Below are positions 37,673-46,702 of a stretch of 64,000 nucleotides of DNA, one piece after another. Within the stretch, counting starts at the first letter, position 1; every line of letters starts with the position of its first letter. A program made the translations under genes and the position numbers. The notes under the pieces were generated by a model, which had not been told where the DNA came from, made no database searches, and worked only from the letters and a program-made list of their open reading frames with translations. This DNA is from Gammaproteobacteria bacterium (GTDB lineage: Bacteria; Pseudomonadota; Gammaproteobacteria; Steroidobacterales; Steroidobacteraceae), in NCBI GenBank assembly GCA_003164785.1, contig PLUE01000069.1, positions 434,001 through 498,000 of the forward strand, written 5' to 3'.

Positions 37673-39313
37673 TCAAGCGGCATGCGCCGCGTCGATGGGT
37701 GCCGGTGGCGGTTGCCCGAGAATCAGGTCGGCGCCTTTCTCGGCAATCATCACGACCGCGGCATTGGTGTTCCCCGCGATCAGCGTCGGCATGATGGAGG
37801 CATCGACGACCCGCAGATTCGCCACGCCGCGCACGCGCAATTCCGGATCGACGACGGACTCGGGATCGCCGCCCATGCGGCAGGTCGATGCGGGATGATG
37901 CACGCCGGCGGCGGTGCGGCGAACGTACTCCGTCAGTTGGGCCGTGTCACGAAGCGCGGCTCCCGGCACCAATTCGGTTCCCTGGTACTTGGCGAAGGGT
38001 GGTGACCCAAGGATCTGCCTCGCCAGTTGCAAACCGAACAGGACCGTGGCCATGTCATCGGGATGATCCAGGTAATTTGGATCGATGAGGGGTGCGACGG
38101 CGGGATCCGGCGACGCGAGCGTGACCGTGCCACGACTCTTCGGACGGCTGGCGATGGAAATGATGCCGTACCCGTGCTCCAGCGGCAGGGGTTTCAGGGA
38201 GCGGGCGGCCGGCATGAACACCAGCTGCAGATCCGGACGTGGCAGGTCGGGCCGGCTGCGGGTGAACCCCGTGGCCTCGAACACGTTGCCGCTGATCGGG
38301 CCGCGGCGAAACAAGCCGTATTCGATGAGATTCCAGAGGTTGCGGGGAAGCGCGCGCCAGGTGAAGCCGTACGGGTCGGTGCTGTCGGTTAGCATGCGCA
38401 CTTCCGCCGACGGATGATCGCGCAGATTGCGACCGACCTCCGGCAAATGATGTGCCACTTCAATCCCGAGCTCGGAGAGCGCCTCTCCGTCGCCGATCCC
38501 GGAACGCAGGAGGATGGCGGGCGAGGCATAGGTTCCGGCGCACAAGATAACTTCGCGCCGCGCGAGAATACGCCGGCCAACGCCGTGGATTTGCAAATCC
38601 ACGCCGATCGCCTTGCGATTCTCGACGAGGATGCGGGATACGTGGGCGTGCGTGAGAACGGTGAGATTCCGACGGTGCTTCGCCGGATTCAAGAAGGCCG
38701 TGGCGGCGGAGACCCGGCGTCCGTGCCGGATGTTCGCCTGGCGCGTGCCGAAGCCGTCCGGGTCCGCCGCGTTGAAATCGGCGTTGACCGGCAAATTCAA
38801 CGCGGTCGTCGCCTCGATGAAGCGGTGCACGAGGGGATTGGGGCGGGCGATGGAGACGACGTTCATCGGGCCGCCCACGCCATGGTAGACGGAGTCGACA
38901 TACGCTTCATTATTTTCGGAGCGGAGAAAATACGGCAGCACGTCCTCGTAGCGCCATCCCGGATTCCCGGCCGCCGCCCAATCGTCGAAGTCCCCTGGGT
39001 GGCCTCGAAAGTAGACCATGCCATTGATGGAACTCGATCCACCGAGCACCCGACCGCGCGGAATGATCACGGACCTGCCGTCGAGATGCCGTTGCGGGGC
39101 GGTCGAATACCCCCAGTTCAAACGTGGGTTCTGTATCGCCATGCCGATCAACGGCGGCACGTGAATGGGAAGATAGGTGTCCGCGGGTCCGGCTTCGATC
39201 AGGCAGATGCGAGATCGGCGATCTACCGATAGGCGGTTGGCAAGCACGCAGCCCGCCGTCCCCGCACCGATGATGACGTAATCGAACGGATCGTTGTTGT
39301 TGGTCGACGACAT
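37673..39313 (-). CDS. GMC-family FAD oxidoreductase (choline dehydrogenase type)
   Basis: 546 residues. The FAD-binding start is DYVIIGAGTAGCVLANRLS, and the GMC signatures PRGRVLGGSSSINGMVYFRG and GTYASPAILLRSGIG are present. The active-site His is in AAGVHHPASTCRMG, with GNTNAAVVMIAEKGADLI at the end. It oxidises an alcohol group to a carbonyl, passing electrons to oxygen or the respiratory chain. There is no signal peptide. Nine bases separate it from the upstream SDR gene. A second GMC enzyme of similar length lies at 41.8 kb, probably for a different step. Confidence 0.93.
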   Translation of the reverse strand: MSSTNNNDPFDYVIIGAGTAGCVLANRLSVDRRSRICLIEAGPADTYLPIHVPPLIGMAIQNPRLNWGYSTAPQRHLDGRSVIIPRGRVLGGSSSINGMVYFRGHPGDFDDWAAAGNPGWRYEDVLPYFLRSENNEAYVDSVYHGVGGPMNVVSIARPNPLVHRFIEATTALNLPVNADFNAADPDGFGTRQANIRHGRRVSAATAFLNPAKHRRNLTVLTHAHVSRILVENRKAIGVDLQIHGVGRRILARREVILCAGTYASPAILLRSGIGDGEALSELGIEVAHHLPEVGRNLRDHPSAEVRMLTDSTDPYGFTWRALPRNLWNLIEYGLFRRGPISGNVFEATGFTRSRPDLPRPDLQLVFMPAARSLKPLPLEHGYGIISIASRPKSRGTVTLASPDPAVAPLIDPNYLDHPDDMATVLFGLQLARQILGSPPFAKYQGTELVPGAALRDTAQLTEYVRRTAAGVHHPASTCRMGGDPESVVDPELRVRGVANLRVVDASIMPTLIAGNTNAAVVMIAEKGADLILGQPPPAPIDAAHAA

Positions 39314-39322
39314 GGGGGACCC

Positions 39323-40084
39323 TCACGCGACCGTCAGGCCGCCGTCCACGACGAGTGTGTGCCCCGTGATGAACGAGGCGGACGACGAACAGAGCCAGAT
39401 CACCGCTGCCGCAATCTCGGCGGGCTCCGAAATGCGGCCCACCGGCACGCTCTCGGCAATGGTATCCAGATCGACCTGACCGGCCACCATGCGCGACAAC
39501 AATCCGGTGCGCACGGGGCCGGGCGCGACGACGTTGATCCGTATATTGGCACGTGCATTCTCCAGCGCGGCCGCCTTCGACAGGCCAATGATGGCGTGCT
39601 TGCTGGCGCTGTAGACGCCGACCTGCGGGATCGAGACCACGCCGGCGCTCGAGGAGGTGTTGACGATTGCGCCGCCGCCTCGCTCGAGCATGTGCCGCAG
39701 CTCGTGTTTCAGGCAGAGCCAGACGCCCTTGAGATTGACGCCGATGACGCGATCGAAATCCGCTGCGCTGATGTCGTGGATCGGGCCATAGGGGCCTTCG
39801 ACACCCGCGTTGTTGAACGCGAAATGGATCCGGCCGAAGGTCTCGGCCGCCCGCTCGACCAGCCGCATCACCTGGGCCTCGTCGCGCACGTCGGTCTGAA
39901 CGAAGCAGGCGCGTGCCTTCCCGCCCTCATTGATTCGCTGTTCGATGCGCTGTCCCAGGTCCGGTTCGAGGCCCGCCAACACGACGTTGCAGCCTTTGTC
40001 GGCGAACCCGTCGACCGCCGCCTCGCCGATGCCCGAGGTTCCCCCCACGATCAGCGCACTCTTGCCTGCAAACTCATCGGACAT
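39323..40084 (-). CDS. Short-chain dehydrogenase/reductase
   Basis: 253 residues from ATG 40084, with GGGAAG 6 nt upstream. It is a classical SDR: cofactor motif VGGTSGIGEAAV, NNAGVEG, the catalytic Ser in NTSSSAGVVS and the active-site YSASK (Tyr and Lys). The Rossmann strand ends in VVLAGLEP rather than an Arg- or Asp-rich stretch, leaving cofactor choice open. It sits between a GMC oxidoreductase and another SDR on the minus strand, consistent with stepwise alcohol/ketone conversion. Confidence 0.92.
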   Translation of the reverse strand: MSDEFAGKSALIVGGTSGIGEAAVDGFADKGCNVVLAGLEPDLGQRIEQRINEGGKARACFVQTDVRDEAQVMRLVERAAETFGRIHFAFNNAGVEGPYGPIHDISAADFDRVIGVNLKGVWLCLKHELRHMLERGGGAIVNTSSSAGVVSIPQVGVYSASKHAIIGLSKAAALENARANIRINVVAPGPVRTGLLSRMVAGQVDLDTIAESVPVGRISEPAEIAAAVIWLCSSSASFITGHTLVVDGGLTVA

Positions 40085-40110
40085 GATTTCTTCCCAAACT
40101 GGTGGCCAGG

Positions 40111-40863
40111 TTACATGGCGGTAAAACCACCGTCGGCCATGAGGATGGCGCCGGTGACGAAACTCGATAGGGGTGATGCGAGAAACGCGATCACGGCTGC
40201 GATTTCCTCGGGTTGCCCCGACCGCCCCAGCGCATGCTTGACGCCGAAGCTTGCCAGGAGTTCGCGACCATTGGGGACGATGCCGTCCAGAATGCCGGTG
40301 ACGACGGCGCCGGGCGCCACGGCGTTGACGCGGATTCCGCGGCCGCCGTATTCGACCGCCAACGCCTTGGTGAGCTGAGCCACCGCCCCCTTCGAGGCGG
40401 CGTAGGCGCACTGATCTGCGATGCCGATGACGCTCGAGATGGACGCCACGTTGACGATCACGCCCGATCCACATTGGGCCATCCAGCGCAGCGCTTCCCG
40501 GGAATGCAGGAAGGCGCCGCGCACGTTGGTGCGGAGAATTCCGTCCCATTCGTCGGCGGTCGTGTCGAGAATGGACTTCGCCAGAAGGCGGCCGGCGTTG
40601 TTGATGAGGATGTCGACGGTCCCAAAGTGTTGCCGGGCCAGAATCATCGCGCGTTGCGCCGTGTCCTCCTCGGCGCAATCCCCGACCAGCGTGACGACGC
40701 GCCCGTCCTGGGCCAGATCGTCGACCGCGGGCTTGATGTCCTCGGCAATCACGTTGGCCCCGCAGCTCAGCAGGAGCTCGACGGTCTTGCGCCCGATGTC
40801 CCCGGCCGCGCCCGTCACGATCGCCACCTTGCCATTCAGTCCAAACGCAGCGTCCGCGCTCAT
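40111..40863 (-). CDS. Short-chain dehydrogenase/reductase
   Basis: 250 residues. Cofactor motif TGAAGDIGRKT, acidic VIAEDIKP after strand 2 (favouring NAD), INNAGRL, the Ser in NVASISSVIG and the active-site YAASK. The C-terminus FVTGAILMADGGFTAM is typical. Its start overlaps the metallo-hydrolase stop by 4 nt, so it is translated with that enzyme. The gap to the next SDR is 26 nt. It is one of three SDRs in this cluster. Confidence 0.93.
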   Translation of the reverse strand: MSADAAFGLNGKVAIVTGAAGDIGRKTVELLLSCGANVIAEDIKPAVDDLAQDGRVVTLVGDCAEEDTAQRAMILARQHFGTVDILINNAGRLLAKSILDTTADEWDGILRTNVRGAFLHSREALRWMAQCGSGVIVNVASISSVIGIADQCAYAASKGAVAQLTKALAVEYGGRGIRVNAVAPGAVVTGILDGIVPNGRELLASFGVKHALGRSGQPEEIAAVIAFLASPLSSFVTGAILMADGGFTAM

Positions 40864-41768
40864 GGCGAAGGATCCGCGGCGCCGGCCGTCGGCAACCCCT
40901 CGAAGCGCCAGGCGGCGCCATCGGTCTTGACGTGACCCGCAATGGGCGCGCAGAAGTGGGTGCCGATCACCAGCACGGGACGGTCGGCCGCCGCCTCGAC
41001 GAAGGCGAGCCGCTGCGCCGCGCCCACCTTGATGTCCATGTCGAAGCGCGCGGTGTGAGTCGGCAGCGCGATCTGGATCGGATGATGCATGAGGTCGCCC
41101 GTGATGACCGCATTCTCTCCGCGGGAGGAGATGCGCACGCTCACATGTCCCGGCGTGTGCCCGGGCGTGTGTTCGAGACTGACCTCCTCATTGATCCGAT
41201 GATCCGTCTCGACGAAATCGGCGAGTCCGGCGTCCGTGATGGGCGTGACACATTCGTCGATATGCAGCAGATTGTGGTACCCGTGGGTCCGATACAGGAC
41301 CATCCAATGCTCGTACTCTTCTCGTCCGAATAGATACCGCGCATTCGGGAAGGTGGCCGTCCATTTCCCATCCTTCAGCTGCGCGTTCCATCCGACATGG
41401 TCGAAATGCAGATGGGTGCACAGGACGATATCCACGTTATCCGGCGTCACGCCGATCGAGGCCAGATCGTTCAAATACTCGGACTTCAGATTGCAGAAGA
41501 CCTCGTATTCCCGTTGACGGTCGGCGCCGATGCAGGTGTCGACGATGATGATTTTGCCGCCCGCCTTGACGACGAATCCCTGGAAATTAATGCGCATCCG
41601 ACCGTCGGGCGTGATGTAGTGAGGAGACAGCCACGGTATTTGCAGGGCCATCTCGGGCGTACCGCCCTCCAACAGCACGGACATGTCGTCCTCGAGTTCG
41701 ACCACCTCCGCGATGCTGAATATCTCCACATCGCCGACCTTCCATGCACTCACCCGCTTGCCAGCCAT
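40860..41768 (-). CDS. MBL-fold metallo-hydrolase
   Basis: 302 residues. Metal-binding motif CTHLHFDHVGWN, then EHTPGHTPGHVSVRIS, VITGDLMHHP, and a later IGTHFCAPIAGHVK place the zinc ligands of a metallo-beta-lactamase fold. There is no signal peptide. Relatives include lactonases and other hydrolases that open cyclic esters; ring opening in the neighbouring pathway is a plausible role. It overlaps the following SDR by 4 nt and lies 9 nt after the second GMC oxidoreductase. Confidence 0.9.
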   Translation of the reverse strand: MAGKRVSAWKVGDVEIFSIAEVVELEDDMSVLLEGGTPEMALQIPWLSPHYITPDGRMRINFQGFVVKAGGKIIIVDTCIGADRQREYEVFCNLKSEYLNDLASIGVTPDNVDIVLCTHLHFDHVGWNAQLKDGKWTATFPNARYLFGREEYEHWMVLYRTHGYHNLLHIDECVTPITDAGLADFVETDHRINEEVSLEHTPGHTPGHVSVRISSRGENAVITGDLMHHPIQIALPTHTARFDMDIKVGAAQRLAFVEAAADRPVLVIGTHFCAPIAGHVKTDGAAWRFEGLPTAGAADPSP

Positions 41769-41777
41769 CGTGATCTC

Positions 41778-43448
41778 CTAGAAGGGTTGTCTTGTTACGT
41801 CGTTCGAATCGAGCATCGCGGGGGCCGGCGCATCCCGCCCGAGCACCAGGTCCGCCGCCTTCTCGGCGACCATGACGGTCGGCGCGTTGGTGTTGCCGCC
41901 GATGATGCGCGGAAAGATGGATGCGTCCGCGACGCGCAGACCGTCGACGCCGCGGACCTTGAGTTCGACATCGACGACCGAATCGGGGTCGCTGCCCATT
42001 CTGCACGTGCCGACGGGATGATGCACCGTCGCCGCGGTCGCGCGGATGAACCGCTCGATGTCCGCCTCGCTGGTGGCGCGCGTGCCGGGGAGGTCTTCGC
42101 TCGCCTGGTAACGGGAGAACGGAGCGGCGCTCAAGATGCGGCGGCATAGCTTGACGGCGCGTACCATGCGCGCAAGGTCCTCCGGATGCGCCAGGAGGGC
42201 CGGGTCGATGAGGGGTGGGTCGAGCATGCTCGGGCTCGAGAGCGTGATGCGGCCGCGGCTCTGCGGATACAGCAGGACGGGGCTGACACCGAAACCATGG
42301 CCGAGGGGTATCGGAATGCCGGGCCGCGGAAATTTCGCAGGCTGGAAGACGAATTGAAAGTCCGGCCGGTCGAGCCCCGGGTCGGTCCGCAGAAAGGCCG
42401 CGGACTCGAACACATTGCTCGAGAGCGGGCCGCGTCGCGCAACCACGTATTCGAGGACATTCCACAGACTCCGCGGTACGGTGCGCAGGGACACTCCGTA
42501 GGGGGCGGTGTCGCGAGTGCTCATGCGTACCGGGGAGGCGAGGTGATCCTGCAGATCGCGTCCGACAGCCGGCAGGTGATGGACCATGGGAATGTCGAGG
42601 CTCGCCAGTGGGTCACGGTCGCCGATGCCCGAGCACAGCAGGAGTTGCGGCGAGTGAATCGCGCCCGCGCAGAGAATGATCTCGCCCAGGGCCTCGTACT
42701 TCACCTTCTGCGACTCCTGCAGAACGTCGACCGCGACGGCGCGCCGTCCCTCGAACAGCACGCGGAGCACGCGGGCACCCGTCACGACGGACAAATTACG
42801 GCGGGCGCTCGCCGGCGCGAGGAACGCGGTCGCGGTGGATTCGCGCTGTCCCTGGCGGATGGTAGCCTGACGAAGTCCGACGCCCTCCGGTCTCGGACCC
42901 ACGAAATCCTCGCAACGGGGAAAACCCAGTCCGACCACCGAATCGATGAACGCCGTGCTCATTCGATTGGGTCGCGTGGGAAAGCGGACGTTGATGGGAC
43001 CGTCATGCCCGTGATACGCGGATGTCGGGTAGTCTTCATTGTTCTCCGAACGCGTGAAGTAGGGGAGCACGCGCGCGTATCCCCAGCCCGCCGCGCCGGC
43101 TCGCGCCCAATCCTCGTAGTCGAGAGGATGTCCGCGGTGATAGACCATGCCATTGAGCGAGCCCGAACCGCCGAGCACGTGACCACGGGGAATGGGGATA
43201 CGTCTGCCGTCGAGCCCCGGCTGCGGCGCGGTCGTCAATCCCCAATTGAACGGCGGATGACCGATCGCCGCGGCCACCGCGGCAGGCGTGCGAATGTAGG
43301 GATGCCGAGCCGAGCCGCCGGCCTCGAGGAGGGCGACCGTGTGCCGACCGTCTTCGGACAGCCGCGCCGCGAGCGCACAGCCCGCCGAGCCGGCGCCGAT
43401 CACCAAGTAATCGAAGCGCCGCGAACCGCCGGAGGTTCCGTTGCTCAC
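41778..43448 (-). CDS. GMC-family FAD oxidoreductase
   Basis: 556 residues from GTG 43448, whose GTGA overlaps the upstream SDR stop by 4 nt. FAD motif DYLVIGAGSAGCALAARLS, GMC signatures PRGHVLGGSGSLNGMVYHRG and GAIHSPQLLLCSGIG, and the active-site AATVHHPVGTCRMG are all present. The sequence is related to the enzyme at 37.7 kb but clearly different, suggesting ancient duplication or separate recruitment. It probably oxidises an alcohol of the pathway. The longer open frame upstream is noise from high GC. Confidence 0.92.
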   Translation of the reverse strand: MSNGTSGGSRRFDYLVIGAGSAGCALAARLSEDGRHTVALLEAGGSARHPYIRTPAAVAAAIGHPPFNWGLTTAPQPGLDGRRIPIPRGHVLGGSGSLNGMVYHRGHPLDYEDWARAGAAGWGYARVLPYFTRSENNEDYPTSAYHGHDGPINVRFPTRPNRMSTAFIDSVVGLGFPRCEDFVGPRPEGVGLRQATIRQGQRESTATAFLAPASARRNLSVVTGARVLRVLFEGRRAVAVDVLQESQKVKYEALGEIILCAGAIHSPQLLLCSGIGDRDPLASLDIPMVHHLPAVGRDLQDHLASPVRMSTRDTAPYGVSLRTVPRSLWNVLEYVVARRGPLSSNVFESAAFLRTDPGLDRPDFQFVFQPAKFPRPGIPIPLGHGFGVSPVLLYPQSRGRITLSSPSMLDPPLIDPALLAHPEDLARMVRAVKLCRRILSAAPFSRYQASEDLPGTRATSEADIERFIRATAATVHHPVGTCRMGSDPDSVVDVELKVRGVDGLRVADASIFPRIIGGNTNAPTVMVAEKAADLVLGRDAPAPAMLDSNDVTRQPF

Positions 43449-44203
43449 AGCGCGGCCATGATTCCACCGTCGATATGGATGACCTCGCCATTGATGAAGG
43501 ACGCCGCGTCGCTCAACAGATAAAGCGCGGCCAGCGCGACTTCGCGTTCCGTGCCCAAACGGCGCAGCGGAATGGCGGCGATGCGCCGCGCGTATTCGGC
43601 CGGACTGGTCAGGCCCATGGCGCCCGGGGTTGGAATGGAGCCGGGCGCCAGCGCGTTCACACGGATTCCCTGAGGGCCGAGTTCGGCCGCCAACGTGCGC
43701 GTCAGCGAGGCGACGGCGGCTTTGGTCATGGCATAGACGCTGGTGCCGGGCACGCCTCGTTCGGCGACGGGCGATGTCATGTGAATCAGGCTGGCGCCCG
43801 ACGGTCGGCGATACTCGAGCAGAGCCTGAACCCCCCAGACGGCGGCCGTGATGCCGATGCCGAGCATTCGGTCCAAGGTTTCCTGTGTCACGAGATGAAT
43901 GGGCTGGTATTGGATCAACGCGGCATTGCTGATGACGGCGTCGACGCCGCCGCATTTGTGGGCGAGGCCCGCTGCGGCGGACATCAAGGTGTTCCGATCG
44001 GTCACGTCGCCGACGACAGGAAGGATATGTCCCGAATGTTCACCGCTCGCGGCGATGACCTCGCGCAACAAGGCTTCGTCGATGTCGACCGCCGCGACGT
44101 CGGCTCCGCCCAGCACCGCCTCCAACACGATCGCGCGCCCAAGACCACGCCCCGCCCCGGTGACGAGGATTGCTTTGCCCGCGATATCGAAAGGTGTGGC
44201 CAC
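43445..44203 (-). CDS. Short-chain dehydrogenase/reductase
   Basis: 252 residues from GTG 44203, which has a strong GGAGGTAAGGGA just upstream; starting further up would place the promoter-like repeat inside the gene. SDR motifs: TGAGRGLGRAIV, acidic AAVDID (NAD preference), the Ser in HMTSPVAERG and YAMTK. ISNAAL replaces the usual NNAG, a modest change. It begins the minus-strand operon running through GMC, MBL hydrolase, SDR, SDR and GMC to 37.7 kb. A promoter-region palindrome (44238-44252) lies 35 bp upstream. Confidence 0.9.
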   Translation of the reverse strand: MATPFDIAGKAILVTGAGRGLGRAIVLEAVLGGADVAAVDIDEALLREVIAASGEHSGHILPVVGDVTDRNTLMSAAAGLAHKCGGVDAVISNAALIQYQPIHLVTQETLDRMLGIGITAAVWGVQALLEYRRPSGASLIHMTSPVAERGVPGTSVYAMTKAAVASLTRTLAAELGPQGIRVNALAPGSIPTPGAMGLTSPAEYARRIAAIPLRRLGTEREVALAALYLLSDAASFINGEVIHIDGGIMAAL

Positions 44204-44237
44204 TCCCTTACCTCCGCGCTCTACTTTGGAGCGTATT

Positions 44238-44252
44238 GTATTATCCTCATAC
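44238..44252. promoter_or_regulatory. Palindromic operator candidate, SDR/GMC operon
   Basis: GTATTATCCTCATAC is an imperfect 6-3-6 inverted repeat. It matches 14 of 15 bases of the perfect palindrome at 50590-50604 (read on the opposite strand). It lies 35 bp upstream of the SDR start in the divergent region with the beta-lactamase-fold gene. A TetR-, MarR- or GntR-type repressor site is likely; the protein is unknown. Confidence 0.5.
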
Positions 44253-44370
44253 ATCGTTGCGATGCAACTCCGCCCGGCGCGCCGACCGGGCCGGATCAGA
44301 GCCGGACCAGGGCCGGCCAACACCCGCCCGCGCGGTGGCGTCGCTGCAGCTCCCTTGAGGAGCGTCATAC

Positions 44371-44376
44371 TATAAT
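44371..44376 (+). promoter_or_regulatory. TATAAT -10 element for the EstB-like gene
   Basis: A perfect TATAAT lies 36 bp upstream of the start at 44412. No good -35 hexamer is seen at 16-18 nt, which would suit an activator-dependent promoter. The surrounding GTCATACTATAATACATAC contains half-sites like those of the 44238 palindrome. Confidence 0.45.
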
Positions 44377-44411
44377 ACATACTTGCGCGACAACGACGGG
44401 GGAGTCATGGC

Positions 44412-45596
44412 GTGAAATTGAACGAGACCTTCGAGGCTCAGGGCTTGGCGGTGCCGCTGTCGGGCGAGGTCGACCCCGCCTTCGAGGGCGTCGTCGATGC
44501 CTTCATGGCCAATTACCGCGAGGAGGAAGAGGTGGGTTCCGCGGTTTGCATCGTGCGAGATGGACGGCCGATCGTCGACATCTGGGGTGGTTGGAAGGAG
44601 GGATCGCGGCAGCGGGAGTGGCAGGCGGATACGATCGTCTGCGTCATGTCGGTGTCGAAAGGGATCGCCGCCTTCGCCTTCAACATGCTGATCGAACGTG
44701 GCCTGGTGGACCTCGATGCACCGGTGGCCCGGTACTGGCCCGAATTCGCACAACAGGGCAAGCAGGATATTCCGGTTCGATATCTTCTCGACCACCGCTC
44801 GGGACTTCCCGTCATCAATGACCGCATGTGGCCGGGGGCGATTTACGACCGGGCGGCGATGGTCGACGCGATCGCAGCCCAGGCCCCGATGTGGCAGCCT
44901 GGAACCACGGCTGCCTATCAGGTCACCGTGCAGGGCTATATGCTCGGCGAGATCATGCGACGCGTGACCGGCAAGACGATGACGCCCTTCGTGGCCGAGG
45001 AGATTGCCGGGCCGCTGCACGCGGACTTTCTCCTGGGCGGCCTGGGTAAACGAGATCAGCGGCGGTGCGCGGAGGTGCTGCCGAACATGGGCTCGACGCT
45101 GCTCGCGGCCAAGGACGACCACGGTGAATCGCTGCGCTCGAAGATCATGCTGCAATATCCCACGGAGCCGTGGTCGGTGACGCTCAATTCCGCCGAGTGG
45201 CGCGAGAGTGAAATCGCGAGCGGCAACGGGCACGGAACCGCGCGAGGCATCGCCCGCATCATGGGAGCCTATGCACGCGGCGGCGAGGTGGATGGGATCC
45301 GCCTGGCAACCCCGGCCACCATCGACACCATGATCACCGAACAGCATCAGCAGATCGAAGTCGTGCAGGATCGTCATTATCACCAGGGCCTCGGCGTGCT
45401 GTTGAACTCTCCCGATGCGGTCTATATGGGTCCGAATCCGCGCGCGTTCGGGCATCATGGCGTCGGCGGTTCGATCGGCTTTGCGGACCCCGACGCCAGG
45501 ATCGGCTTTTCCTATGTCGCGAATCGATTCCATGCGGTGGGCACCAACGGCCCGCGCGCACGCCGGCTGATCGATGCGCTGTATTCGGCGCTCTGA
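44412..45596 (+). CDS. Serine beta-lactamase-fold esterase (EstB-like)
   Basis: 394 residues. The catalytic SxxK reads SVSKGIAAFAFN (Ser and Lys), and the family start VRDGRPIVDIWGGWKEG is typical of class-C-like esterases such as EstB and LovD relatives. A Tyr in AAYQVTVQGYMLGEI is the probable third catalytic residue, and HHGVGGSIGFADPDARIGFSYV matches the C-terminal KTG-like strand. It lacks a signal peptide, so hydrolysis of an ester inside the cell is more likely than antibiotic breakdown. A second relative lies at 52.6 kb. Confidence 0.88.
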   Translation: MKLNETFEAQGLAVPLSGEVDPAFEGVVDAFMANYREEEEVGSAVCIVRDGRPIVDIWGGWKEGSRQREWQADTIVCVMSVSKGIAAFAFNMLIERGLVDLDAPVARYWPEFAQQGKQDIPVRYLLDHRSGLPVINDRMWPGAIYDRAAMVDAIAAQAPMWQPGTTAAYQVTVQGYMLGEIMRRVTGKTMTPFVAEEIAGPLHADFLLGGLGKRDQRRCAEVLPNMGSTLLAAKDDHGESLRSKIMLQYPTEPWSVTLNSAEWRESEIASGNGHGTARGIARIMGAYARGGEVDGIRLATPATIDTMITEQHQQIEVVQDRHYHQGLGVLLNSPDAVYMGPNPRAFGHHGVGGSIGFADPDARIGFSYVANRFHAVGTNGPRARRLIDALYSAL

Positions 45597-45603
45597 CCGG
45601 CTG

Positions 45604-46677
45604 ATGCCGGCGGCTTGGATGGCCGGGCTGGTCCTCGCCGTTGCCTGGGGCTCGCCCGGTCGTGCGCCCGCCGCAGAAACGTCGCCCGGATGTTCCGGCG
45701 CCGCCAGCGGCGGCATCGAATTTCTCTGCGGACCCCATAACGTGGAAGATCTGGCGCGAATTCCGGGCAGCCCGCTGCTGATCGGCAGCGGCGGCGCGGG
45801 TGCCGCACCGGCCGGTGCGCTGTATCTGATCGACACCCATGCCCGAACCGGCGTGGTGCTTACGCCGGACCTGACAGGCAAGGCGTGGGACGAGTACGGC
45901 GGCTGTCCGGGCGCCTTGGACCTGCGGACCTTTCACCCCCACGGAATCGCGTTACGCCGCGGCAGCGCAAACCATCATCTGCTCTATGTCGTCAATCATG
46001 GTGCACGCGAATCGATCGAATTATTCGACGTGGATGCGACGGCGGCGCCGCAGCTCGCGTGGGTGGGGTGCGTGCTTCTGCCCGATGGCGCATCAGGCAA
46101 TGCGGTGGCGCCGCTACCGGACGGCGGTTTCGTCGCCACGCAGTTCTTCGACACACGCCGCGGCGATTGGATACGGCAGTTGGTCGGTTTGGAGCGCACC
46201 GGCGCCGCGTTCGTCTGGCACGCGAAGGATGGATTCCGGCAGATCTGCGGCAGCGTGGCCTCCGGTGACAACGGCATCGAGGTGAGCGCGGACGGGCGTT
46301 GGGTGTTCGTCAACCTCTGGCCCGAGAACCGCATCGTGCGGCTGTCGCTCGACGGCAGCAGGAAGGCGGCGAGCATACCGGTCGACTTCATGCCCGACAA
46401 TTTGCATTGGGGTGAGGACGGCACGCTGCTGGTCGGCGGGCATATCACCAGCATGCGCCTGATCGCGGGCTGCAAACGACAGGCATGCCCCGTCGACTGG
46501 GCGTTGGCGCGTCTCGACCCTGCAACGCTGAAGGTCACGTATCTGCTGTGGGAAAAAGGCTCTGCCGCATTTGATGGGGTGACCGGCGCCCTCGAGGTCG
46601 ACGGCGCTCTATGGTTGTCGACGTTTCGCGGCGACCGGGTGGCCAGCATCCGGTTGCCGCTGCCGCCGCTGCGCTGA
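45604..46677 (+). CDS. Exported beta-propeller protein (SMP-30/arylesterase-like)
   Basis: 357 residues from ATG 45604, just after the esterase stop; the frame opens at 45574. The signal peptide is WMAGLVLAVAWGSPGRAPA. The body has repeating strands such as FHPHGIALR, LLYVVNHGARESIELFDVD, GDNGIEVSADGRWVFVNLW and GVTGALEVDGALWLSTFRGDRVASI. These match six-bladed propellers of the SMP-30/paraoxonase/strictosidine-synthase group. It probably hydrolyses or binds a small lactone or ester in the periplasm. It is likely co-transcribed with the esterase before it. Confidence 0.75.
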   Translation: MPAAWMAGLVLAVAWGSPGRAPAAETSPGCSGAASGGIEFLCGPHNVEDLARIPGSPLLIGSGGAGAAPAGALYLIDTHARTGVVLTPDLTGKAWDEYGGCPGALDLRTFHPHGIALRRGSANHHLLYVVNHGARESIELFDVDATAAPQLAWVGCVLLPDGASGNAVAPLPDGGFVATQFFDTRRGDWIRQLVGLERTGAAFVWHAKDGFRQICGSVASGDNGIEVSADGRWVFVNLWPENRIVRLSLDGSRKAASIPVDFMPDNLHWGEDGTLLVGGHITSMRLIAGCKRQACPVDWALARLDPATLKVTYLLWEKGSAAFDGVTGALEVDGALWLSTFRGDRVASIRLPLPPLR

Positions 46678-46702
46678 GTCCGCGCGCTGCCGGCAGCGGC
46701 GC

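Noticed and set aside
44412..45596. Antibiotic-resistance beta-lactamase
   Set aside because: It has no signal peptide, and its neighbours and sequence blocks fit EstB-like esterases.
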